From NCBI GenBank assembly GCA_937934275.1, contig CALHAM010000002.1, forward strand, positions 1 to 42,447: a stretch of DNA of 42,447 nt. The letters are read 5' to 3'. Position numbers and translations under genes: made by a program. Shown here in pieces: positions 34,273 through 42,447 of the stretch (its first letter is position 1; each line of letters begins with the position of its first letter). This DNA comes from an uncultured Saprospiraceae bacterium. GTDB taxonomy: Bacteria; Bacteroidota; Bacteroidia; Chitinophagales; Saprospiraceae. Under the pieces are notes generated by a model. It saw only the letters and a list, made by a program, of their open reading frames with translations. It ran no database searches and was not told where the DNA came from.

Positions 34273-34953
34273 CTATTGCTCGCTCTGGACGCTGGCGCGA
34301 CGCCGAATGGCCTCTTCAACACTGCTCCGTTGGCGCTCGATGTCGATGAGAGCAGCCTCTTGGTCTTTTTGGTTTCGGGCCAGGTCTTCGCGGGCCTTCT
34401 TAAGCCGAGATTCGTAATTGGCGATATCTTTGTTAAGGTTGTCGTTTTCGCGGCGCAACTTTTTGAGCTTTTCTTCGAGCTCCTTCATTTTGTTCTCTTC
34501 GGCTTTCACCTCGCTATCGGCCACCGCTTTGCGCACCTCCCAGTAGAAGCGGCGCAACAGGCGAATGGCCTCATCTGTGCGCTGCGCGTCGTCGCGGCGG
34601 TTGAGAAAGAAGGGGCCTATGTCAAACCAAACGTTGAGTCGCGCTCCTGAGCCGACTTTCTCCAATTCGGAGTAGAGGGTGAACGTGCCGGTACTGATGT
34701 TGGCGGAGCGGCACTGTGGAGCCGAAAACTCATTGCGTTTGCCTTTTTTTAGCTTAGAACCGAAGTTAGTTTTGACAAATTCATTCCAGGTGTCGCCAAC
34801 GATCTTGAGGTCAGTGTCGGGAAAGGCTACGGCAAAGCCTGGCCGGGTACCAAATGACATAGCGCGTTCCATTTCTGAAACGGGATTGGTCTGTCCCTGT
34901 GCTGAAACAGCTGCCAAACAGGCAAGAAGCAAGGTAAAAATTGATGTGCGCAT
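34273..34953 (-). CDS. Secreted coiled-coil protein of unknown function
   Basis: The 226-residue product begins with a signal peptide (cleavage near AQGQ, residues 18-21). An N-terminal globular part of about 110 residues follows, containing two Cys and several aromatic strands. A long charged helix then runs from about 135 to 215, with regular Leu/Ile and Lys/Glu heptads: a coiled coil. I do not recognise a named family for the N-terminal part. ATG at 34953 is chosen so that the signal peptide is N-terminal. It is convergent with rfbC. Confidence 0.65.
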   Translation of the reverse strand: MRTSIFTLLLACLAAVSAQGQTNPVSEMERAMSFGTRPGFAVAFPDTDLKIVGDTWNEFVKTNFGSKLKKGKRNEFSAPQCRSANISTGTFTLYSELEKVGSGARLNVWFDIGPFFLNRRDDAQRTDEAIRLLRRFYWEVRKAVADSEVKAEENKMKELEEKLKKLRRENDNLNKDIANYESRLKKAREDLARNQKDQEAALIDIERQRSSVEEAIRRRASVQSEQ

Positions 34954-35008
34954 GATTGATATTGTATCAGAATTGAGATGACCCATCCGGTTGACAGTAC
35001 TGCTGCTT

Positions 35009-35038
35009 TTTGGGGTGTTGTCGGTTGGCCTACTTTTG
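35009..35038 (+). promoter_or_regulatory. Rightward Bacteroidota-type promoter without a clear gene
   Basis: TTTG (35009-35012) and an exact TACTTTTG (35031-35038) are separated by 18 bases. No credible gene follows on this strand before metF ends in the opposite direction. Confidence 0.5.
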
Positions 35039-35041
35039 CCG

Positions 35042-35200
35042 TCAGGCCTGAGGAAAAAAGACCACCCTACCCAATGAAGGGGCGTTCGACACCTCAGGTC
35101 CTATGCTAAGGAGCTCGATAGGAGTAACGAACTTAGGAGCATCCAGAGGCCTCTGGCGAAAAGGGCGTTTATCTTTAAAGAAAATGGCAGCGGCAAACAT
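35042..35200 (-). CDS. Possible small protein of 52 residues
   Basis: An ATG at 35200 lies about 18 bases after the transcription start expected from the leftward -7 box at 35232-35225. The frame runs 52 residues and ends at a palindrome (TCAGGCCTGA). It has no signal peptide or recognised domain. It is reported only because of the promoter fit; it may be non-coding. Confidence 0.2.
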   Translation of the reverse strand: MFAAAIFFKDKRPFRQRPLDAPKFVTPIELLSIGPEVSNAPSLGRVVFFPQA

Positions 35201-35224
35201 AGAACGGCCATTCGTTAACAGAAG

Positions 35225-35232
35225 CAAAGATA
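35225..35232 (-). promoter_or_regulatory. Leftward -7 box
   Basis: TATCTTTG on the minus strand is an exact TAnnTTTG match, with a TTTG about 23 bases upstream. It could serve a small transcript or the coiled-coil gene at 34953 with a long leader. Confidence 0.45.
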
Positions 35233-35330
35233 CCTCTCTACGCATGAGCCGAGTACAAAAAAACGGAGAGCACCGGGATCGTTTGTTGTTGGCGTCAGGG
35301 GGATGAGGTTGGATCGTTGCGGCTGGCAGC

Positions 35331-36290
35331 TCAAAAACCCGCTCGCTTAGCCACCTCTTTGATCGTGTCCGCGTCGCCCATAGTGTAGTAGTGCAGGCAA
35401 GGTACGCCAGCGGCTTTTAACTCGAGGGATTGCTGAGCGCACCACTCAATACCTATTTGGCGCACGGCGGTATCGTTAGGAGCTTTCAAGATAGCGTCCG
35501 CCAGCTCCTGCGGGAAATCGACAAAAAACTTGCGCGGGATGCTGGTCAGCTGATGGCGTTTAGTAATAGGCTTCAAGCCCGGCACAATAGGTACGTCAAT
35601 GCCTATACGACGGCAGGCATCCACGTATTCGAAGTACTTGCGGTTGTCGAAGAACATTTGGGTAACGATGTAGTGCGCACCTGCATCGACCTTCATTTTA
35701 GTGTATTGCAAGTCAACTTCTAAGTTGGGCGCTTCAAAGTGTTTTTCCGGGTATCCAGCTACGCCGATGCAGAAGTCGGTCTTTTCGCCGTTGACGATAT
35801 CGGGGTCTAAGTATCGCCCTTGGTTCATGTTAGCGATTTGGCACACCAAGTCGAGGGCGTAAGCGTGCCCCTGTTCGTGAGGGATGAAGCGCTCCTCGAA
35901 ACGCCGAGCATCGCCGCGCAGCGCCAAGACGTTATTGATGCCCAAAAAGTTCAGGTCGATCAGGGCGTTTTCGGTTTCGTCTTTCGAAAAGCCGCCGCAG
36001 ATGAGGTGGGGCACGGCATCCACTTCATAGCGGTGCATGATGGCGGCACAGATGCCGACCGTGCCCGGTCGTTTTCGTATGGCGGCCTTTTCGTAGTAGC
36101 CCGATGGGCGCGCCTTGTAGATGTACTCCTCGCGGTGGTACGTTACGTCGATAAACGGCGGCTTGAACTCCATGAGGCTATCCAACGTGTTGAAAATCGC
36201 CTGCATACTGCCGCCCTTAAGCGGCGGGAGCACCTCAAAGGAGATCAGCGTTTTACCCTCGGCTCGGGCGAAATGTTCAGTAACTTTCAT
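35331..36290 (-). CDS. metF: Methylenetetrahydrofolate reductase MetF
   Basis: MetF reduces 5,10-methylene-THF to 5-methyl-THF with FAD, feeding methionine synthesis. The 319-residue TIM-barrel protein has the N-terminal LISFEVLPPL with the conserved Glu, the LALRGD segment (Asp near 120), and the DAGAHYIVTQMFFD motif. Length fits the bacterial single-domain enzyme. Its ATG overlaps the stop of tatC by 4 bases, so the two are translated together. Confidence 0.95.
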   Translation of the reverse strand: MKVTEHFARAEGKTLISFEVLPPLKGGSMQAIFNTLDSLMEFKPPFIDVTYHREEYIYKARPSGYYEKAAIRKRPGTVGICAAIMHRYEVDAVPHLICGGFSKDETENALIDLNFLGINNVLALRGDARRFEERFIPHEQGHAYALDLVCQIANMNQGRYLDPDIVNGEKTDFCIGVAGYPEKHFEAPNLEVDLQYTKMKVDAGAHYIVTQMFFDNRKYFEYVDACRRIGIDVPIVPGLKPITKRHQLTSIPRKFFVDFPQELADAILKAPNDTAVRQIGIEWCAQQSLELKAAGVPCLHYYTMGDADTIKEVAKRAGF

Positions 36291-37174
36291 AGATCGGCTT
36301 TAGCCACATCGGTAACTGCATTTTTGCCAAAGATGGCCGCTTCGCGGCGGCGCTGTTCGCGGCGCGAAACCAGAATGCTCACCTCGTATAACCCATACAG
36401 CGGCAGCGCCACAATGCTTTGAGACACCACGTCGGGCGGAGTAATAATAGCCGCCAAAATGAGCATAGCCACAAAAGCATAGCGTCGATACATTTGAAGC
36501 GACCGATAGCCCACAATGCCAATTTTGGTGAGGAAATAAATGACCACTGGCATTTCAAAAAAGAGGCCAATCGGGATAGTGAACATCGTCATGTAGGTAA
36601 CGTAGGAGTCTAACGTGGGTGCCACTTCCGTCCCCGATAGCGTGTAGCCGGCCAGAAAATTGATGGAAAACGGAGCAATAATGAAATAGCCGAAACCCAC
36701 CCCTAACAAAAAGAGCACAGAGCAAATGCCCACTACTCCGCGCACGGCTTTTTGCTCGGCTTCCAGAAGGCCAGGCTTGAGGAATAGCCAAAATTGCCAA
36801 AGCACGTACGGGAACGCCAAAATGAGGCCCAACCAGAAAGACACGTAGAGATGCTGCATCAGGATCTCGCCCAGCTGTCGAGTAATGAGTCTGAACTCCA
36901 CAGGCGAAAAACACATCTTGTCGGATAGACCCACAGCATGAGACAAACGGCACAGTGCCTTATAGGTGAAAAAATCGGGGTTGCGCGGCCCGAAGATCAG
37001 TTTGTCGAAGACGAGGTCTTTATTGACAAAGCAAAAGGCCCCCATGACCGCAATAGCTACAGCAGAGCGCAGAATTCGCCGGCGAAGTTCTTCTACGTGA
37101 TCGAAGAAACTCATTTCGCCAGGCTCTTGAACCTCTTTTTTGTTTTGTGCCTCGTGCAACTGATCTAACGGCAT
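36287..37174 (-). CDS. tatC: Sec-independent protein translocase subunit TatC
   Basis: TatC recognises twin-arginine signal peptides in the inner membrane and starts export of folded proteins. The 295-residue protein has the N-terminal MSFFDHVEELRRRIL signature with the conserved Glu, then six hydrophobic segments with the family's Pro-rich loops (LAFPYVLWQFWLFLKPGL). It ends in a charged tail. ATG at 37174 is chosen because a promoter just upstream excludes the longer frame from 37246. Its stop overlaps the metF start. TatA/B are not in the window. Confidence 0.93.
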   Translation of the reverse strand: MPLDQLHEAQNKKEVQEPGEMSFFDHVEELRRRILRSAVAIAVMGAFCFVNKDLVFDKLIFGPRNPDFFTYKALCRLSHAVGLSDKMCFSPVEFRLITRQLGEILMQHLYVSFWLGLILAFPYVLWQFWLFLKPGLLEAEQKAVRGVVGICSVLFLLGVGFGYFIIAPFSINFLAGYTLSGTEVAPTLDSYVTYMTMFTIPIGLFFEMPVVIYFLTKIGIVGYRSLQMYRRYAFVAMLILAAIITPPDVVSQSIVALPLYGLYEVSILVSRREQRRREAAIFGKNAVTDVAKADL

Positions 37175-37243
37175 AGGACTATCAGACGTAGCGAGTGAGG
37201 AAGGGCAATTAGCGCTTTTCAGAGAGCGCCCTCTACATCGGCA

Positions 37244-37272
37244 CAAAGGTAGCCGAAGTTAGTGGGCACAAA
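37244..37272 (-). promoter_or_regulatory. Promoter of the tatC-metF operon
   Basis: On the minus strand TTTG (37272-37269) and an exact TACCTTTG (37251-37244) are 17 bases apart. The transcript would begin near 37237 with a leader of about 60 bases that can fold a small GCGCT/AGCGC hairpin. Confidence 0.65.
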
Positions 37273-37302
37273 GAGACCTGGGTGAAACACTAGGTTTGCC
37301 TC

Positions 37303-37585
37303 CTAACGCTGTATGAGGAGAAAGCCTGAGCGCGGTTTGCTTTCTCTAGGCAATTTGACTACAAAGAAGTAAGTGCCGACGGGCAAGGGTTGACCGTTGT
37401 AGGTGCCCTCCCAATCGTTGTTGTAAGGACTGGCGTAAAACACTTGGTCGCCCCATTGGTTGTAGATGGCAACCTCATTTTCTGGGCCACCTTCACCGCC
37501 AGCGAGGCAATAGAAAGGAATGACAAAAGCGTCGTTAACTCCATCGCCATTCGGAGTGATCACGGTAGGGATGCGGCAGCTGTCG
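37303..37585 (-). other. Gliding-motility-associated C-terminal (T9SS type B) domain of the second giant protein
   Basis: The last 93 or so residues show TVITPNGDGVND, IYNQWGDQVFYAS, W-G-T-Y-N-G and a PVGTYFFVVKL strand, the standard landmarks of this export domain. Confidence 0.92.
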
Positions 37586-40500
37586 GCCTCTTCTACTTCA
37601 AAAAAGAGCGTGGCCATACTGCACGGACAGGCGGGGTTGAGGTTGCACAGTTCGTAGACGAGTTTGTCTCGCCCCGTAAAGGTTAGGTTGGGCAAATAAG
37701 TGAACACACCTCTACTTGGCTCCGACCACTGGCCATGCTTTGGCGGGTCGAGCACGCGCAAGGTAAATTGCGGCGGCACGATGTCGTTTTGCAACACATT
37801 GAACAGCACCTGCTGGCCGTAAGGAACAGCTACAGCGTCTTCATTAGCCGTAGGCTCCAGGTCGTAGGCCACGACGATGGTATCGCGCGAGCGGTCGCCA
37901 CACAGGCCGCCATTCGTTTCCCAAATGAAGCGATTTAAACCGATACGCAAGCCACAGGCGATGGTGCTCGATGCGTTGGGCGCGTTCATGGATAGCTTTG
38001 GGTTTTCGGTCGCATCCAAGTAAGTCCATTTGCCTGTTTCGAAGGGGCCGAGCGGCGTGGCCTGCAACAGGGTACACGAGTCCGTAATGCACAGGTTTTG
38101 GTCGTGGCCGGCGAAGGGCTGCTTGTTGATGGTGTAAACCGTTACGAGCGCAGTGTCGGCTGGGCAGCCTGCCACATTGAGTATCCAGTAGAAAAAGAAG
38201 GTATTGTCTGTTGACGGCAAGTTGCGCACCATTGTAGTGGGGCTGCTCGGGTTGTCAATAATGATAGGAGGTTGGAGGAGCGTTTGCCCCGGGGGCTGCT
38301 TCCAGATGCCCGGTACTCCCTGGCCCTGTATGGCTTGGATTTCGACGGTGTCGGCAAAGCAGGTGGTGTATAGTTCTTTGGCCACGCGTGCCTTTTCAAA
38401 GGCATTGACCGCCACCTGTACGGTATCGCGGCTGAAGTCCTGACATGCGCCGTTGGAAATGGCCCATTCGAAGCGATACACTTTACCAGCCTCAGTGCCC
38501 AATACGACGGTGCTGGGCAAGGGCTGATTGACAATCGTTACCGGTGGCCCACTCACTTGGAGCCAGCGACCTGTGATGGGCGATGGCGGCACAGCGGCCT
38601 GAAGTTGTAACGGCGTTACATCGCAAGCGCTAAAGTCTTGGCCAGCAAAGGCATTGATGCCCTGAGGGATAGTGTCTAGGCGTACGACGACCGGCAAAGA
38701 AGGCGCTGAGAAGCAGCCATCGAGCACCGAGCGCACGTAAAAGATGTTGGGTCCGGGTCTTAGGCTCATCAAGTCAGCCAATACGAAATTTAGCGCAAAG
38801 GTGGGTGGCCCTAACGGCTCTTGTGTCGTGGCGTTATACCACACGTACTGCGCCCCTGATGTAGCTGTAGCTGGCGCAATGCGGAACGTCAGCGTAGTGC
38901 TTGGCTGGCTGAGGCAAGCCGGATCCACGGGCAGCGGCAGCGGTGCAGCAGGGCGCGTGCGGATGAGCGCACAAGCGCCCTGGCTTTGCGGCGAAGTACA
39001 GCCATTCACCGAGACGGTGGCGAAGTAACAGCCCTCGTGCGTCGCCTTATTTACCTGCTCGATGATCGGATCGCGCGTGCTGGCCGTAAAGCCGCTCGGC
39101 CCCGTCCAGCTGAACTGACCGCCAGCGACTTCCTGCGCGTTCAGACGCAGCGTGTCGCCCTCACAAACCGGTGAGTTGCTGCTCACTACAGGTGCCGGCG
39201 GTATGGGATATACTTGCACCACCACGGCTTCCGAAGGTGCTGACGCGCAGCTGCCAATGCGCGCAGTGAGGGAATACGTCCCACTATGCTGCACGCCTGC
39301 GACGGGAATGACTAAGTTTGCCTGCGACTGCATCACCGTTCCGAAGGGTGTGCTCCACTCAAAAGTAACGTTACTGCCGTAGGTGTTGGCGTTTTGGACG
39401 GCAATCGTTAGCGGGCTGCCCACGCACAGCGACGCAGGAGCACTCAACAGCGGCCGTTCGGGCTGTCGAATCACGCTTACCACCGTAGAGGCCGGCGCCG
39501 ACGGGCAGTTGGCCGAGTCGCGCACGACTAAGGTGTAGGTGCCGTTATCGGCAGTACACACGTTTGGAAGGATCGGAGACGGCGCCGCCGAGAAAAAACC
39601 GCCTGGCCCTGTCCACTGGTACATCAGCGGAGGGTTCTGGGTGAAGATGGTGGCTTGTAGCACCGCATTCGTATTACACGTTACGCAAGAGGGCGCTGTG
39701 TGCGTAACCGAAGTGATGATTGGCGGCACAATGACGTTAACCGACACCGTCGCCGAATTGGTGCAGCTATTGGGTGTGCTGACCACTACTGTGTAAAGCC
39801 CAGTAGCAGGGGTATTTGTATTCACCTGCGCGCCGATAGCTTGAAAATTATTAGGTCCTTCCCATCGAAAAGTAACCTCCTGTGCTGTTGAGCTGGCACT
39901 TAGCGTCAGCATATTGCCTTGACAGATAGGCGAATTCGAGGTAGCCGTTAGGTCTGGGAAATTTTGAATCTGCACTACATAAGCATCGGAGAGGTCTGAG
40001 ACACAGCCGTTCTGCACCACTTGGAGCCGCCATTCTCCGGCATGCTCTGAGGGCGAGGCGGAAGCAATGACTAAGGTGTTGACGCTCGTTGTCGTCATTA
40101 CGGCCTGCGGCGAAAACCAGCGGTATTCCGTAGCACTGGGCACGTTGTTGCACGCCAACGTCAGCGCATTGCCCGCGCAAATGGCGCCATTGCCCGCTAT
40201 TTGAGGCTTAGCCGGCTTGGGCCGCACCTCTACAGTGGCGGTGGCCGGCAGCGAAGCACACCCATTGACCGATACGATGAGCGTGTAGGTACCTGCATTG
40301 ACGTTTTGCGCGCACGAAGTCACCAGCGGCGAAGGCAGCGAACTGGAAAAACCGCCCGGCCCGCTCCAGGCATATACAATGCCCGACCCTTGTATGGGGG
40401 TATGTAGGGAAATGGCCTCGCAGGTGCACACGGAGATACCCGCAGGGGTGATTTGCGCTATTGGTCGCGCCTGCACAGTTACCTCTTTGACTTCTGAGGG

Positions 40501-42447
40501 CAGCGACAAGCACCCGTCGGCCGATACCCGCACGAAGTACTGGTATACCCCCGGCGGCGGATTAGGTATCTGGAGGATGGGCACGGTGGTTGTTCCGGCC
40601 AGCACTGCGTTGTCCGGAGTTCCGCGAAACCACGAATACACCACTACCGAGCCAGTAAAGGGCTGCGTTTGCAGCGTCAAGGTAGTTCCTTCGCAAATGA
40701 GCGACGGCATTTGCAAGATGGGCTGCGTGGGCAGGTTGGTTAGGTTCAACAACACGCTGCCACTGACCTTACAACCCGTTGGACCGGTGATTTCTACCAC
40801 ATACGTGCCTTGGTTGGCGCTACTTGTCGCCGGAATAATAGGGTTAGCCTGCATAGACATAAAGCCATTAGGCCCAGTCCATCTATAGGTGTAGCCCGTT
40901 GTAGGCGCCGGCGGATTGGCAAACAACTGCACTGGTCCGCCCTCGCAAATGCCTGGCGTTACCGTGGGCTGAGGCGCCTCCATCTCGACGCGCACCGAAG
41001 TCGTGCAACTGGCACTGTTGCCTGAAGTATCCACTACCGTTAGCGTAACGGGGTACACGCTACCTGCCATGTTACACGTGAAGTTGGCGGGCGAAACCGT
41101 TCGGTTCAGAACGGTACCCGAGCAATTATCGGCACTGCTGTTGTCCACTTCCTGAGGCTGAAGCACATAGGTAACCGAGCCGTGTGGATTGGTGAAAATA
41201 GTAGTGGGTTGGCAAAGCGCTGTGGGCGGCACGGTATCGCGTACGGTTATGGCGTACGATGCCGAGTTCTCATTTCCGCTGGCATCTGCCACCGTATAGG
41301 TAACGGTGTAGTGCCCTGGAGGCAAGGTAACAGTAGTGGTGTTGCCCTGCAGTTGCCCTTGGAGCACCGTTTGTGCACCTTTGCTGATGCGGTAGTTTAC
41401 GGTGGCGTAGTGATAGCGCAAAAGGACTTCCAGTGTGCTAATGCCGTCTTGGTTGGCCGCATTCAGCGGGCCGCAAGGGTTGATGTGGTCGGCATAGTTG
41501 ACTACGTCGCGGTTGGCCTGCAGCGTGAAACTGGCCATACCGTCGGCTGCCCAGGCGTTGATTTGAGCGGCCGATACCGCAAAGGTCGTTTCGTGTACGT
41601 CGGAGCATTCGCCTCCAGAAGCCAAAGTAGTGATGCCCAGCAAATTGTTGTTCTCATCCAGCACAAAGAAAAACTCGCCAGCGTGCCCGTTATCGCCCCG
41701 ATGGCGTACTACGAGCGTCCCACCTCCGACGGCGTTGGCCAGCACATCCGAAACTGTCAGCGTGGTATTTTTCGGCACCCAGCCGGCGTTGGCGTCGTTT
41801 TCAAAAACAACGGCCTGCACGCTAGAGGTTTTGTCTAAAAAGGCGTCGAAGGTGCAGTTTTCCCATAGGGTAGGAAAGGGCAACGTTAGGGTGGCGGCAC
41901 AATGAGACGCCTCGACATAAGCGGTTATTGGCGAAGGCGGTACGAGGGCAGGCGGCTCGGTATCGCGCACTTGTACGACGGTAACGGCCGAAGTGCTGTT
42001 GCCCTTGCAGTCTGCGACGCGATAGTGCACGGTGTGTATACCGGCGTCTAAGTTGACCGCACCGGAGGGCGGAAACGGCTGAAAGGGGCTGCCGTTGACG
42101 GCAAAATCCACTTCTATTGGGTACTCCGGTGCGGCGTAGGAATACGTTAGGCGCGCGCGCACCCGACCGCCCGAGCAAAAGGCGTTGATGGCCTCGGGGC
42201 CAGTGCCGTTAGGCGTCAGTTGAATGCTGATCTGCCCGTCGGAAAGCCAGCGGTTGAGCAAGTCGGCCGGCAAGATGAACGTCGTATCGCTAAAGCCACA
42301 CGAGACATCTGTAAGCTTCGTGCGCCCCAACAGCAAGCCACCCTCGCCGTAAACGTAGAGAAACTCGCTGGGCTGCTCCGCATCGGCCCTATCGAGCGAG
42401 ATGGTCAGGGTGCCATCGGTCAGCGCAGGCGACAGCGGCGGCACATT
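37303..42447 (-). CDS. Second giant T9SS adhesin, C-terminal part (truncated by the window edge)
   Basis: The 1714 visible residues remain open to the window end, so the N-terminus and start are missing. From the N-terminal side come an HYR-like/unknown beta-domain region (to about 40969) and nine Ig-like modules of about 86 residues with CEG...W.GP.GF...GTY cores. Three modules with AG.D...C starts follow, then a cadherin-like NEDAVAVPYGQ domain, and last the gliding-motility-associated C-terminal domain (VITPNGDGVNDAF...IYNQWGDQVF). The last domain sends it out through T9SS. It is likely a large cell-surface protein for adhesion. Tandem modules differ much more than those of the other giant protein. 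Confidence 0.88.
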   Translation of the reverse strand, partial: NVPPLSPALTDGTLTISLDRADAEQPSEFLYVYGEGGLLLGRTKLTDVSCGFSDTTFILPADLLNRWLSDGQISIQLTPNGTGPEAINAFCSGGRVRARLTYSYAAPEYPIEVDFAVNGSPFQPFPPSGAVNLDAGIHTVHYRVADCKGNSTSAVTVVQVRDTEPPALVPPSPITAYVEASHCAATLTLPFPTLWENCTFDAFLDKTSSVQAVVFENDANAGWVPKNTTLTVSDVLANAVGGGTLVVRHRGDNGHAGEFFFVLDENNNLLGITTLASGGECSDVHETTFAVSAAQINAWAADGMASFTLQANRDVVNYADHINPCGPLNAANQDGISTLEVLLRYHYATVNYRISKGAQTVLQGQLQGNTTTVTLPPGHYTVTYTVADASGNENSASYAITVRDTVPPTALCQPTTIFTNPHGSVTYVLQPQEVDNSSADNCSGTVLNRTVSPANFTCNMAGSVYPVTLTVVDTSGNSASCTTSVRVEMEAPQPTVTPGICEGGPVQLFANPPAPTTGYTYRWTGPNGFMSMQANPIIPATSSANQGTYVVEITGPTGCKVSGSVLLNLTNLPTQPILQMPSLICEGTTLTLQTQPFTGSVVVYSWFRGTPDNAVLAGTTTVPILQIPNPPPGVYQYFVRVSADGCLSLPSEVKEVTVQARPIAQITPAGISVCTCEAISLHTPIQGSGIVYAWSGPGGFSSSLPSPLVTSCAQNVNAGTYTLIVSVNGCASLPATATVEVRPKPAKPQIAGNGAICAGNALTLACNNVPSATEYRWFSPQAVMTTTSVNTLVIASASPSEHAGEWRLQVVQNGCVSDLSDAYVVQIQNFPDLTATSNSPICQGNMLTLSASSTAQEVTFRWEGPNNFQAIGAQVNTNTPATGLYTVVVSTPNSCTNSATVSVNVIVPPIITSVTHTAPSCVTCNTNAVLQATIFTQNPPLMYQWTGPGGFFSAAPSPILPNVCTADNGTYTLVVRDSANCPSAPASTVVSVIRQPERPLLSAPASLCVGSPLTIAVQNANTYGSNVTFEWSTPFGTVMQSQANLVIPVAGVQHSGTYSLTARIGSCASAPSEAVVVQVYPIPPAPVVSSNSPVCEGDTLRLNAQEVAGGQFSWTGPSGFTASTRDPIIEQVNKATHEGCYFATVSVNGCTSPQSQGACALIRTRPAAPLPLPVDPACLSQPSTTLTFRIAPATATSGAQYVWYNATTQEPLGPPTFALNFVLADLMSLRPGPNIFYVRSVLDGCFSAPSLPVVVRLDTIPQGINAFAGQDFSACDVTPLQLQAAVPPSPITGRWLQVSGPPVTIVNQPLPSTVVLGTEAGKVYRFEWAISNGACQDFSRDTVQVAVNAFEKARVAKELYTTCFADTVEIQAIQGQGVPGIWKQPPGQTLLQPPIIIDNPSSPTTMVRNLPSTDNTFFFYWILNVAGCPADTALVTVYTINKQPFAGHDQNLCITDSCTLLQATPLGPFETGKWTYLDATENPKLSMNAPNASSTIACGLRIGLNRFIWETNGGLCGDRSRDTIVVAYDLEPTANEDAVAVPYGQQVLFNVLQNDIVPPQFTLRVLDPPKHGQWSEPSRGVFTYLPNLTFTGRDKLVYELCNLNPACPCSMATLFFEVEEADSCRIPTVITPNGDGVNDAFVIPFYCLAGGEGGPENEVAIYNQWGDQVFYASPYNNDWEGTYNGQPLPVGTYFFVVKLPRESKPRSGFLLIQR
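38658..40968 (-). repeat. Nine tandem Ig-like modules
   Basis: About 2.3 kb codes for nine modules of 78-94 residues. Most contain an early Cys (ICEG-like), a central W with a GP-GF turn, a GTY/GVY near the end and a second Cys. They are diverged in sequence, unlike the alternating array of the other giant protein. Confidence 0.75.
40969..42447 (-). repeat. HYR-like domains interleaved with a repeated unnamed beta-domain
   Basis: Two similar blocks of about 105 residues (GTLTISLDRAD... and GTLVVRHRGDN...) each carry ...LLG.T..., ...TTF..., ...W..DG... and ...CG/CSG landmarks. Each is followed by an HYR-like domain (DTEPPA, DTVPPTA). A further HYR-like unit precedes the Ig array. The unnamed block seems to occur in Bacteroidota surface proteins but I know no assigned function. 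Confidence 0.6.

Larger units (their letters stand above)
34954..35330. other. Gene-poor stretch with two facing promoter motifs
   Basis: No gene with family resemblance is seen in 377 bp. A rightward promoter motif lies at 35009-35038 and a leftward one at 35225-35232; their transcripts would overlap. A short leftward frame is noted separately. Confidence 0.55.

Noticed and set aside
37174-37246. Longer tatC start
   Set aside because: The -7 box at 37251-37244 overlaps it, so the transcript would begin downstream of that codon.
42442-42447. GTG near the window end as the start of the second giant protein
   Set aside because: The frame stays open to the window edge, there is no signal peptide, and the sequence begins in the middle of a beta-domain.

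Overview
The window looks like a chromosomal segment of a Bacteroidota bacterium, most likely of the Saprospiria/Saprospiraceae type. Three things point there. Two very large secreted proteins end in the gliding-motility-associated C-terminal domain used by the type IX secretion system (T9SS). Several genes are preceded by the Bacteroidota promoter signature (-33 TTTG, -7 TAnnTTTG), while Shine-Dalgarno sequences are rare. The housekeeping proteins (MurA with Asp in place of the catalytic Cys, LpxD, MnmA, DUF2905) also have a Bacteroidota flavour. The DNA is moderately GC-rich by eye. I see no tRNA, rRNA, CRISPR array, insertion sequence or phage gene.

Layout. 0-5 kb: a terminator from an upstream gene, a cytochrome c-like lipoprotein, a 429-bp gene-free stretch packed with hairpins and ending in a terminator, a membrane TPR protein with a possible degenerate sigma-like N-terminus, rsmG, an outer-membrane barrel protein and a Crp/Fnr regulator. 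5-12 kb: glgB, lpxD, a PepSY-type membrane protein, a thioredoxin-TPR protein, and the tRNA-modification pair mnmA-tsaB. 12.3-20.9 kb: one 2860-residue T9SS adhesin on the minus strand, built from 22 strictly alternating A/B SprB-like repeats. 21-30 kb: pepP, a DegS/HtrA-like protease, an HD-domain protein, the fused isobutyryl-CoA mutase icmF, and a GMC oxidoreductase with a four-Cys cluster. 30-34.3 kb: ftcD, murA, a DUF2905 protein and rfbC. 34.3-37.2 kb: a coiled-coil secreted protein, a gene-free stretch with two facing promoter motifs, and the overlapping tatC-metF pair. 37.3 kb to the window end: the C-terminal part of a second giant T9SS adhesin, truncated by the edge.

Most genes are housekeeping genes in short operons (TPR protein-rsmG, mnmA-tsaB, ftcD-murA-DUF2905, tatC-metF). 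The unusual content is in the two surface proteins and in the non-coding stretches. The strongest observations are the A-B alternating super-repeat with silent divergence under amino-acid identity, the hairpin-rich intergenic region at 1.2-1.4 kb, the facing promoters at 35.0-35.2 kb, the Cys-to-Asp MurA, and the ferredoxin-like cysteine spacing inside a flavoenzyme. No defence or mobile system was found. All functional statements rest on motif recognition by eye; no database search was run.
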